In this document: positions 16,042 through 23,466 of the stretch, piece after piece | How the letters are laid out: each line of letters starts with the position of its first letter | How positions within the stretch are numbered: the stretch's first letter is position 1 | Assembly (NCBI GenBank): GCA_045657465.1 | Contig: JAZOTD010000036.1 | Location: 1 to 59,527 of the forward strand | Direction of reading: 5' to 3' | Source of the DNA: RGIG1681 sp045657465 | GTDB taxonomy: Bacteria; Bacillota; Clostridia; Christensenellales; UBA1242 | DNA length: 59,527 nt | Program-made: the position numbers and the translations under genes | Notes under the pieces: model-generated | What the model was told of the DNA's origin: nothing | What the model saw: only the letters and a program-made list of their open reading frames with translations | Databases searched by the model: none

Positions 16042-16119
16042 CTATTTCATTTAGCACTTAAATTTTTCAAAACTTACCTTTTTGACTTATCAGTTAATCA
16101 CAATATTTAAACATACAAA

Positions 16120-16146
16120 AAAAGAACTGCAATTTGCAGTTCTTTT
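16120..16146 (-). terminator. Terminator of the Ppx/GppA-like gene
   Basis: Palindrome AAAGAACTGCAA/TTGCAGTTCTTT, followed on the minus strand by a run of T, just after the stop codon at 16151. Confidence 0.8.
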
Positions 16147-16150
16147 TATT

Positions 16151-17671
16151 TTATAAAATTTCAAGTTTCTTATGGAATGTCTTTTCGAAATCTCTGCCAA
16201 CATCCATACCCCTTTGAATTTCAAATGTTGCATCAGCAACAGTAACAGTTTTCATAATAACTGAATCACCCAAGATGTCACAGTTAATATCAACAATAAC
16301 ACTGTTTTTGGTTCTATCAAAACATTCAGCCAATCTCAAGATGACACCAAGTTTCTTTGTTGCATCAATGTCTTCAACTGTCAAAATACCATTATATTTT
16401 GCCCAGTCAGCCATTTTTATGTCACCACCTGAATGAAGCGATGCCACAAAACTTGCCAAAATCAATTCTCTGTGAGTCAACCCATAAATTTCACTGTTAA
16501 GAACAACTTCAAATGAGTGACTAGCGTGTTTGTTATAGCTAATTCTCTTACCTACATCGTGCATATAAGATGCAACTCTGAGCACCTTTACATATCCACG
16601 TGGAAGTTTGTGAAGAACTCTAAGTTGTTTAAAGAGCAGCATTGACAAGTTGTAAACTTGTTCATTGTGTTTTGTTGAATTTGCTTCATATTCAGAAGTT
16701 TGAGCCATAACTGAGAAACCAACAATGTCTGAATTTGGTTTTTCAATAGTAGTTGGTGTAACTGAATTGAAAAGCAAACCTTCAACCAGTGATCTAGTTG
16801 TGATTGTGATTGTTTCTCTTTCAAATTCTTCTGAAATAGCTTTGATGATTTGCACTGCATATGCAAAGATATCCGCTCTTGATTCATGCAAACCTTTAAG
16901 TCTCTTGTTTTCATTCAATTCAAGCGCTTTGAGTTGTTTTAAAATGTGATCGATATTTGCACTCTTCAAAACATAACCATCATCTTTGTCAAGTGGATAT
17001 TTTGTGTAAATTCTGTCCATACTTGAAAGATCTTCAAAATAAACACCATTGCCCACAAACACATATTCTTGGTCAATTGTTTTAAGCCAATCAAAGTCTG
17101 AAAGTTGTGATTTAACATACTTAACAACTTTTTCAAAGGCTTCCTCTTTTCCAAGTTTTGAAACAGGATACATGTCAACTAAAGTTTTTGGACCAACCGG
17201 AATAAACGCCTGGTTCAAAATATTTCTTCTGTTATAATGAATCAAGTGAATGTTATCAGTTCCAACATTTACAATTAAACCTTTTGGAATATCATAACTA
17301 TTCATTACACCAGTATAGATTGCAGCATTTTGTTCTTCAGGTGAAAGCACCGAAAATCTAAAGCCACAAGTCACAAACACTTCATCAAAGAAGCTGTAAA
17401 TATTCATTGGTTTTGAATCTTTAATAAAACTTGCAATTGCGATGGTTTTTGTAACTTCAAACATATCACAAATTTTTCTAAAATTCTTTAATGTGCTAAT
17501 GATAGATGAGATTTGATTTTTCTTTAAGAAATGATCATCGTCCATTTCAAGACCAAACTTGATTGGCTCAACCTCAACATCACAAATTGAAAAATAATTA
17601 TCTTGAACAACATTCGCAATAACCAATTTTGCGGAATAAGTTTCAACAAGAACAACAGCAATTTTATCCAC
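16151..17671 (-). CDS. Ppx/GppA-like protein with C-terminal HD domain
   Basis: This 506-residue protein has the layout of exopolyphosphatase/guanosine pentaphosphatase: an ASKHA-fold Ppx/GppA region (about 1-300) and an HD domain (about 335-490) with YMHDVGKRISYNKHASHS near residue 369. Family enzymes degrade polyphosphate or pppGpp. The FSVLSPEEQNAA motif (about 108-119) is kept. The phosphate-binding glycine loops are not: the N-terminal DIGTNS-type motif reads VETYSAKL, and the DIGGGSTE motif reads NVGTDNIHL. Phosphatase activity of the first domain is therefore doubtful, while the HD site looks intact. The start is a GTG, 11 nt after AGGAG. It has its own promoter and lies downstream of the rnf operon. 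Confidence 0.8.
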   Translation of the reverse strand: MDKIAVVLVETYSAKLVIANVVQDNYFSICDVEVEPIKFGLEMDDDHFLKKNQISSIISTLKNFRKICDMFEVTKTIAIASFIKDSKPMNIYSFFDEVFVTCGFRFSVLSPEEQNAAIYTGVMNSYDIPKGLIVNVGTDNIHLIHYNRRNILNQAFIPVGPKTLVDMYPVSKLGKEEAFEKVVKYVKSQLSDFDWLKTIDQEYVFVGNGVYFEDLSSMDRIYTKYPLDKDDGYVLKSANIDHILKQLKALELNENKRLKGLHESRADIFAYAVQIIKAISEEFERETITITTRSLVEGLLFNSVTPTTIEKPNSDIVGFSVMAQTSEYEANSTKHNEQVYNLSMLLFKQLRVLHKLPRGYVKVLRVASYMHDVGKRISYNKHASHSFEVVLNSEIYGLTHRELILASFVASLHSGGDIKMADWAKYNGILTVEDIDATKKLGVILRLAECFDRTKNSVIVDINCDILGDSVIMKTVTVADATFEIQRGMDVGRDFEKTFHKKLEIL

Positions 17672-17707
17672 TATTATCTACTCTCCTAACTTATTTTACA
17701 TACTACG

Positions 17708-17736
17708 ATTATACCATAAAACAACTCGCTTGTATA
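17708..17736 (-). promoter_or_regulatory. Promoter of the Ppx/GppA-like gene
   Basis: On the minus strand: TATACA, a 17-nt spacer, TATAAT. Confidence 0.6.
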
Positions 17737-17804
17737 TGAATATAAAGATTATTTCTAATTATCGTTGGGGTATATCAAAAAGTTATAGCACCCATACAAA
17801 ATTT

Positions 17805-17835
17805 AAAATAGGTTGACATCAAATCAACCTATTTT
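17805..17835 (-). terminator. Terminator of the rnf operon
   Basis: The 12-bp stem AAAATAGGTTGA/TCAACCTATTTT with a 7-nt loop starts 1 nt after the rnfB stop codon. Confidence 0.85.
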
Positions 17836-17836
17836 T

Positions 17837-18619
17837 TTATAGTCTTGAAATTACGTGAGTTGGACAAGCCGCAACACACTTTCCACACTTAATACATTTT
17901 TCTGCATCAATCTTTGGCATGCCACCAACCATAGTAATTGCACCTGATGGACAAGCCACAACACACGCTTCACAATGTGTGCAAGCAACTTCGCAATTTC
18001 TTGTTACAACTGAATCATTTGATGAATTGCTGCAAACAACTTCAACAAATTTCTTTGCAGGAATCATTGAAATTAGCTCATTTGGACAAGCCCCAACACA
18101 TTCTCCACAACCAACGCATCTTTCTTTGTCAACAACTGCACAGCCCTTTTTAGATATGCTTATTGCCCCATAAACACAGGCTTTAGCACAATCTCCACAA
18201 CCAAGACATGCAAATTGACAATGTTTATCACCAGAATGTTCCAAGTTTTTGCTGGCACAGGTTTGATCACCAACATAATGATATTTAGTTCCGCAATCAC
18301 AACCACCTTTACATCTAACAAATGCAACACTGTTAAATCTAACCTTGCGTTCTTTCTTTAGAACTTGTCTAGCTCTCAAATAGTTTTTTCCAACGAAATA
18401 TGGACACATGCTCATAATTGTTTTGCCTTTTGTTAAATCATCAGCAAACTTTGCACAATTAGGTCTTCCACATTTTCCACAATCTAAATTAGGCAACAAT
18501 TCACGAACAACTTCTGCCGTTTTGTCTAATTTTTTGTTCTTATTCGTAACAACAACCATAATCACTATTGCAAGCAACAAGAAAACAATTGAGCCTGAAT
18601 AAACAATAATTTTTAACAT
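17837..18619 (-). CDS. rnfB: Rnf-complex subunit RnfB (ferredoxin-type)
   Basis: RnfB is the entry point for electrons from reduced ferredoxin. The 260-residue protein has an N-terminal membrane anchor (about 4-26) and then the four-Cys cluster motif LDCGKCGRPNCAKF...MCPYF (about 45-75). A Cys-rich middle region follows with GCDCGTKYHYVGDQTC and CQFACLGCGDCAKAC. Two further ferredoxin-type pairs are CVGCGECVGACP, and CTHCEACVVACP with CIKCGKCVAACP at the end. All cluster motifs look intact, in contrast to the other Rnf subunits here. It starts with ATG after AAGGAG, 9 nt downstream of rnfA, and is the last gene of the operon. Confidence 0.93.
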   Translation of the reverse strand: MLKIIVYSGSIVFLLLAIVIMVVVTNKNKKLDKTAEVVRELLPNLDCGKCGRPNCAKFADDLTKGKTIMSMCPYFVGKNYLRARQVLKKERKVRFNSVAFVRCKGGCDCGTKYHYVGDQTCASKNLEHSGDKHCQFACLGCGDCAKACVYGAISISKKGCAVVDKERCVGCGECVGACPNELISMIPAKKFVEVVCSNSSNDSVVTRNCEVACTHCEACVVACPSGAITMVGGMPKIDAEKCIKCGKCVAACPTHVISRL

Positions 18620-18628
18620 AGCAACTCC

Positions 18629-19204
18629 TTAAAACATTAATCCTGCGTAATGTAATAAAATTGAAAATATAGCAAGCAAAAACAATCTAGATGGAACATT
18701 TCTAAACGCTGAGTTTATATATGATCTGTTCACTGATTCAGTAAAGAATCCAACAAGCACACTCACAACCAAAACAGAAACAACAATGGCAATAATTGAC
18801 ATTGCAAATTCTGCAATTGGCATGCTCATATCGATTGTAAAAATCACTGAAAACGTAAATGACGCATCCATAACATATGAAAATGAACTTTCATATAAAT
18901 AATGTTTGAATGTTGAGATTTTTGACCAAATATGATTAACCAAAAGATTATATGTGCCAACAAACACAACCGCAACGCTCGCACTTATATATTCTAAATT
19001 AAATGGTTTGTAAACATATGTGTTCAACACATATGTTGCAAAACAACATAGAATGATTCCCACAACTAAAAAGACTGATTCCAAAAGCCTAAATGACTTA
19101 TACATTTTTTCTCTTTGGAACAAAACAGCACCGGTTCCGTTAGAAACAACAATATTGCTTTTCAAACCATATAAAACCAAATACGATAATAAAATTTGCA
19201 ACAT
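18629..19204 (-). CDS. rnfA: RnfA-like membrane subunit lacking both cluster cysteines
   Basis: This 191-residue, six-helix membrane protein aligns with RnfA/RsxA in length, hydrophobic pattern and position. Recognisable segments include VYKPFNLEYISASVAVVFV (compare IPLNLIYLRTLAFIL) and GFFTESVNRSYINSAFRNVPSRL (compare IRERL...VPAPFRG). In standard RnfA the motifs GLCPF (near residue 25) and TNCAVLG (near 108) each give one Cys to a [2Fe-2S] cluster shared with RnfE. Here they read SNGTGAV (21-27) and VMDASFTFS (111-119), with no Cys. The only cysteines are a CC pair near residue 53, outside those motifs. The ATG overlaps the rnfE stop codon by one base. Confidence 0.82.
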   Translation of the reverse strand: MLQILLSYLVLYGLKSNIVVSNGTGAVLFQREKMYKSFRLLESVFLVVGIILCCFATYVLNTYVYKPFNLEYISASVAVVFVGTYNLLVNHIWSKISTFKHYLYESSFSYVMDASFTFSVIFTIDMSMPIAEFAMSIIAIVVSVLVVSVLVGFFTESVNRSYINSAFRNVPSRLFLLAIFSILLHYAGLMF

Positions 19205-20145
19205 TATTCATTATCCTCCTTTGGTTTTTTATTGAATACTTTTTCTACCTTTGCACCTTTAGCATTCTTTTTCTTCTTACCTTTCTTTGTCGCAGGTTCT
19301 TCAGGTTCAACTTCTTTAACTTCTTCTGCAGGTTTTTCGCTAGCAGTCATTTCTTCTGGCGGCTTGTCAGTGATTTCATTCATATCAACCACTTCGTTAG
19401 CACTTTCCTTTTCGTTGATTTCTTCAACTTTTTCACCATCAATCTTATTTGTTTCAATTTGATTTGCAAGAAGTCTTTGACGTCTTAAATTGTCATATTG
19501 GAAAACTTTTTCATTTCTAATCTTTTTCAATATCTTTTGATATTCAATTTGTTTTTTCGTAACTTTATTGGCAATAGCCTTATGAATAACCTCAGCAAGG
19601 AATGCAATAATACCCATCCATAACAAGTTAAACACTTGAGTTCTGCAGAATGCATGACCAGTAAATCCAAACAATTGTCTTTCAAAAACTGTTCCATAAG
19701 CTAAAAATTCTTTAAACACACTATACACAAAGCCCATTAACGCAAACACAAACATAGCTCTCAAAACTTTATACAAATAGTTTTTAGCAACCGCTTTTGT
19801 GTTGATATAAATGATATCAATACTCAAGATTGTTGTAGCAATAACTGACAAAAATCCTTCTTCGTGAACATGCACATGAAGTCCAAAAAGTTCATATTTT
19901 TCAATAACAAAATCTAAAAGCGTCACAATAAACACTGACAATATTGCAGTCACAAACACTTTAACCGAACGACTAAAGAATTTGTTAAACACCAAGCACA
20001 CCAGTGCAGATATTAAATAACAAATACATGTAGCAATAATGAAATATATCGCATAGTTTGAATGAGCCATAACAAACATTAGTGGACATAACGCCAAAAT
20101 TGCGATATGCACAAAGCTCATTTCAATATTAGTTTTTAAATGCAT
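19204..20145 (-). CDS. rnfE: RnfE-like membrane subunit with long charged tail
   Basis: This 313-residue protein has the six-helix RnfE/NqrD core (about 1-195) and then a tail of roughly 115 residues rich in Lys, Glu and Pro that normal RnfE (about 200-235 residues) lacks. The first cluster motif is kept: AILALCPLMF with Cys20. The second, normally VNCxILGRAEAFA, is replaced by TTILSIDIIYINTKAVA (about 104-120) without Cys. A His-rich stretch GLHVHVHEEG (about 88-97) sits just before that helix. The start is the ATG at 20145, 8 nt after GGAGG; an in-frame GTG nine bases earlier overlaps that site. It overlaps rnfD by 17 nt. No rnfG lies between rnfD and rnfE. Confidence 0.82.
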   Translation of the reverse strand: MHLKTNIEMSFVHIAILALCPLMFVMAHSNYAIYFIIATCICYLISALVCLVFNKFFSRSVKVFVTAILSVFIVTLLDFVIEKYELFGLHVHVHEEGFLSVIATTILSIDIIYINTKAVAKNYLYKVLRAMFVFALMGFVYSVFKEFLAYGTVFERQLFGFTGHAFCRTQVFNLLWMGIIAFLAEVIHKAIANKVTKKQIEYQKILKKIRNEKVFQYDNLRRQRLLANQIETNKIDGEKVEEINEKESANEVVDMNEITDKPPEEMTASEKPAEEVKEVEPEEPATKKGKKKKNAKGAKVEKVFNKKPKEDNE

Positions 20146-21058
20146 TTCTAACACCTCCTAACGCCAAAGGCTTAAGAACTAAATATTTGTCCATTATAGG
20201 AACAAGCATATTCATAAACAAAGCAACTGCAAAGATTGAATTTTCTCCAAGCTTTCCAGTGCTCCAAACAAGTGCAGAAAGCACACCAAATAAAAGTGAA
20301 TATAAAATCTTGCCAATAAACGTGTTTGGTGATGTGTTAGGATCAGTAATCATAAACACTGACACGAAAATAAACGAACCTGAAAACATATTCATGACAG
20401 TTTCTTCAAGTCCACCAAGCATCATCCCAGTAACAAAATAACCAATCACTGCAAGTAGTGGAAGTTTAAAATCAACCACACCTGAATAAACCAAGAATGC
20501 ATAACAAATAACCAAGATAATCACACAAGTGGTTCCAATTCCACCAACACTCTCACCCACAAGCAAGTTTGTAAGTGTGTTAGTTCCACCAAGTGCAATC
20601 GATGTCATTTGTTCGCCATTAAGTGTGATTTGATAAAACTCAGAAGCAACCATGCTTGAAATAACACCAGTCATACATCTTCCCACAAGTGCAGGATTAA
20701 ACTTGTTTCTTCCAAGCCCACCGAATGCCATCTTTGCAACAAATATTGAAACAAAAGCACTAATCATAACAAAATGCCAAGGAATTCCAATAGGCATCGT
20801 AAGTGCCAGAATAAAACCTGTTACAACACAAGAAAAATTATCAACATAAAATTTCTTTTTTGCGATAAGGTTAAACAATCCTTCAAAAACCAAGCAAGAA
20901 ACAACCCCAACAGCAACAATTAACAATGCTTTAATTCCAAAAAATAACGTTCCATAAATTGCAGGCAACAACAACGCCACTGCCACATACAAAAACATCT
21001 TATTTGTATCATTACCACTACGAACAAATGGAGCGTGTGAAACTACAAACTTTTCCAT
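20129..21058 (-). CDS. rnfD: Rnf-complex subunit RnfD
   Basis: This 309-residue multi-spanning protein is the ion-channel-type subunit of Rnf. Family marks are VVTGFILALTMPIGIPWHFV and FGGLGRNKFNPALVGR (about 90-130), and SVGGIGTTCVIILVICYAFLVYSGVVDFKLPL. The usual covalent FMN site SGAT appears as ALGGTNTLTNLL (about 175-186): a Thr is present, but the Ser and Ala around it are changed, so flavinylation is uncertain. The ATG at 21058 coincides with the last base of the rnfC stop codon. The gene is followed directly by rnfE instead of rnfG. Confidence 0.88.
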   Translation of the reverse strand: MEKFVVSHAPFVRSGNDTNKMFLYVAVALLLPAIYGTLFFGIKALLIVAVGVVSCLVFEGLFNLIAKKKFYVDNFSCVVTGFILALTMPIGIPWHFVMISAFVSIFVAKMAFGGLGRNKFNPALVGRCMTGVISSMVASEFYQITLNGEQMTSIALGGTNTLTNLLVGESVGGIGTTCVIILVICYAFLVYSGVVDFKLPLLAVIGYFVTGMMLGGLEETVMNMFSGSFIFVSVFMITDPNTSPNTFIGKILYSLLFGVLSALVWSTGKLGENSIFAVALFMNMLVPIMDKYLVLKPLALGGVRNAFKN

Positions 21059-22371
21059 TACTTAACACCTCCATGTTTTTTATCATAAAATTTTGCTGCA
21101 GCAATTCTTTGTGTCAAATAACGTCTTGAAGGACACACATATGAACAGCAACCGCATTCGATACAAGTTTGAACATTAAGTTTTTTAATCTCGTCAACAT
21201 TTTCTCTTAAATAAGCTTCATCAATAAGCTTTGGATTTAAAAATACCGGACAAACATTTATGCACTTTCCACAAGAAATACATGGAAGTTCTTTTTCTGG
21301 AGTAAGCACATCATATTTTAAAAGCAACAATGTGTTTGTCATCAAAGAAACTGAAATGTCTTTGTTGTATTGTGCTGTGCCTGATAAAACATTTCCATCA
21401 ACAACTTGACAGTCAGCTTGCGAATCTTCAACACCTGCATATTCAATCAGTTTGTCATAAGATGTGCCGATAGGAACAATATAGTTACCCTTTCTAACAA
21501 TATTGTCACCATCAACAGTAACAATCTTGCTTGTAACTGGCTTGTTAAATTCAACGGCACGACAAAAATCGAAACAAGACTCAGCTGTTTCAATGGTGAT
21601 TCCCGCCTCTAAGAAAGATGTGGTTTTATTTATATTCTTTTTACAAATAAGTTTTGCAACAATGTAAGGATTGTCAAATGGATACTTGTTTGGAATAAAC
21701 TTAATTTTGAAGTCATAATTCTTTTTTGTTTCAAGAATATGCTTTTTTACTTTTGCAGCAAGCTTGTAGTTTGCTTCCGTGAAAACAAATGTGATGTATG
21801 ACGCACCAGTAATATTCATAAAATACTTGGCACCATTAACAACTTCTTCAAGTCTATAGTTGACCAAAGTTTGATTGATTGAATTGTTTGGATCAGTGCT
21901 GTCCATCATAATAACTAATGTCTTATAGGTTCTTGCACCCACATAAGCATACTTTAGGTATGTTGGCATAGTTGAAATTGTGTCAACCAAACCAGCTTCA
22001 CGAAGTCTGGTAATAAGTGCGGTGTCTCCAATTGAATCAATTTCTGGCAAGTCTTCAACTTCTTCTTTCGAATCATTCATAATCAAAACATGCTTGCAAA
22101 GCTCACCATGTGAATTCATTTTTTGCAAGATGTTTAAAACCTTTCCACTGCATGGTGAAAAGATGTTCACACCGAACTTTCCTGATGGTTTTGCAATCAA
22201 TGAACCCTGCTTTACAACATCACCAACGTGAACAACAGGCTCAGCTTCTGCTATGTTTTTTAACTTTAGTGGCACGTTATAAAATTCAGCTGCTGGCATT
22301 TGAGACAAATCAACACCAACGCTCATTTTCTTCATGTATGGATATATACCCTTAAAACTAATTAATCCCAC
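21058..22371 (-). CDS. rnfC: RnfC-like subunit without flavin/NADH motifs
   Basis: RnfC normally binds FMN and NAD(H) and carries two [4Fe-4S] clusters. This 437-residue protein keeps the N-terminal FKGIYPYMKK and biotinyl-like VVHVGDVVKQGSLIAKPSG segments, and both ferredoxin motifs near residues 360-415 (CISCGKCINVCP and CIECGCCSYVCP). The flavin/NADH loop GLGGAxFPTHVK is replaced by VDTISTMPTYLK (about 128-139), and GxECEPYLTxDH by MMDSTDPNNSIN (about 152-163). The KYPxGGE motif reads KYPFDNP. The start is placed at the GTG at 22371, six bases after GAGG; an upstream GTG (22383) has no binding site. It is the first gene of the operon. Confidence 0.87.
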   Translation of the reverse strand: MGLISFKGIYPYMKKMSVGVDLSQMPAAEFYNVPLKLKNIAEAEPVVHVGDVVKQGSLIAKPSGKFGVNIFSPCSGKVLNILQKMNSHGELCKHVLIMNDSKEEVEDLPEIDSIGDTALITRLREAGLVDTISTMPTYLKYAYVGARTYKTLVIMMDSTDPNNSINQTLVNYRLEEVVNGAKYFMNITGASYITFVFTEANYKLAAKVKKHILETKKNYDFKIKFIPNKYPFDNPYIVAKLICKKNINKTTSFLEAGITIETAESCFDFCRAVEFNKPVTSKIVTVDGDNIVRKGNYIVPIGTSYDKLIEYAGVEDSQADCQVVDGNVLSGTAQYNKDISVSLMTNTLLLLKYDVLTPEKELPCISCGKCINVCPVFLNPKLIDEAYLRENVDEIKKLNVQTCIECGCCSYVCPSRRYLTQRIAAAKFYDKKHGGVK

Positions 22372-22400
22372 AATAAACCTCACTTAATATATACAAAAAT

Positions 22401-22429
22401 ATTGTAACAAATTATGGGTTTATTGTAAA
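22401..22429 (-). promoter_or_regulatory. rnf operon promoter
   Basis: On the minus strand: TTTACA, a 17-nt spacer, TACAAT, about 30 nt before the rnfC start codon. Confidence 0.6.
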
Positions 22430-22452
22430 ACAAATTTACCCTTTAAACCAAA

Positions 22453-22833
22453 TTATTGTTTTTTATTTTTCATTGCAAGAATGGTTTTTATAGCATAAAA
22501 AATACCAACCAAAATAATGAAACTTGCAAACAAAATTCTAAGCAAATTTGAACTAGTTTTAAGCGCAAAAAGACTCGCAAAAAAAGCCACTATCGTGGCA
22601 GGAATTGAAATGCAAAAAAACGCCATGAAATCAATCAATTTATTTTTAATATAAATCACAAAACAAACACTCGCCAAAACAACAAAACAGATCACATTTG
22701 TTGACTGGCAAATAATCTGCTCAACTCCAAAAAACAAACTTAAAAGCGGAATCAAAAAAGTTCCACCACCCATACCCATTCCAGCAAAAATTCCCGAAAA
22801 TGTAGATATTAATAAAATTAGCAAAATCTGCAC
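22453..22833 (-). CDS. Half-size TSUP (TauE/SafE-type) membrane protein, second
   Basis: This 126-residue protein has about four transmembrane helices and starts GMGMGGGTFLIPLLSLFFG (about 17-36), the glycine motif that opens each half of a TSUP (sulfite/organic anion permease) protein. A normal TSUP is about 250 residues with two such halves. Together with the gene at 22899-23279 it makes one full set, so the two probably form a heterodimer. It starts with GTG six bases after AGGAG and lies 65 nt downstream of its partner. The substrate is unknown; sulfite, sulfonates or other small anions are known for the family. Confidence 0.8.
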   Translation of the reverse strand: MQILLILLISTFSGIFAGMGMGGGTFLIPLLSLFFGVEQIICQSTNVICFVVLASVCFVIYIKNKLIDFMAFFCISIPATIVAFFASLFALKTSSNLLRILFASFIILVGIFYAIKTILAMKNKKQ

Positions 22834-22898
22834 TATTTTCTCCTTATTTCAATGTTTTTATATTGTTTTTCAATGTTTTTTAATGCTTTTTGCGTTTT

Positions 22899-23279
22899 TT
22901 AAAACACAATCATGCAAACGCCAGCCACAATTAACACCACTGAAAAGATTAAATCTATAACATTATTTTTTAATTTTTTCAATAATTTTGTTCCAACCAA
23001 GCTTCCAATTACACTCCCTATCCCACACACCAAAACAAGCTTAAAATCAACTTCATTTTTAATAAAATAAAACACTGAACTTGACACACACATAAACAGC
23101 ACACAAGCAAGTGTTGTGGCATGTGCAATCTTAGAATCTTGTTTTGAAACATAGCCAATCATGGGCACAAGCAAAAGCCCACCACCCGCTCCAAAAAAAC
23201 CATTAATGAACCCAGCAACCAGTCCAACCGCCACTAGCTCCAAAATTTTTAATAATTCTTTCTTGTTTTTATTATCCAC
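22899..23279 (-). CDS. Half-size TSUP (TauE/SafE-type) membrane protein, first
   Basis: This 126-residue protein has about four transmembrane helices and the TSUP half-motif GFFGAGGGLLLVPMIGYV (about 27-44), followed by the IAHATTLACVLF segment typical of the N-terminal half. It ends before the second half starts; that half is encoded separately at 22453-22833. Both reading frames are clean, with no trace of a frameshift joining them, so the split looks stable. It starts at a GTG with no obvious ribosome binding site; TATAAT (23308-23313, minus strand) lies 28 nt upstream. Confidence 0.8.
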   Translation of the reverse strand: MDNKNKKELLKILELVAVGLVAGFINGFFGAGGGLLLVPMIGYVSKQDSKIAHATTLACVLFMCVSSSVFYFIKNEVDFKLVLVCGIGSVIGSLVGTKLLKKLKNNVIDLIFSVVLIVAGVCMIVF

Positions 23280-23395
23280 ATAACTAGTATTCTTTTTTTG
23301 ACCAGCAATTATAACAATATTTTATAATAGGCTTTTTAAAACCCCAAAATGCCCAATTTTTCTACATTTTTAAGACTAAAATTTTTGAGAAAAGG

Positions 23396-23424
23396 TTGAT
23401 TTTTTTCAACAAATATAATAAAAT
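23396..23424 (+). promoter_or_regulatory. Promoter of the giant surface-protein gene
   Basis: TTGATT, a 17-nt spacer, TAAAAT, 42 nt before the ATG. Confidence 0.6.
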
Positions 23425-23466
23425 TAATGTGGTTATTTTTAACAATAAAAATTAGGACGGTTTATA

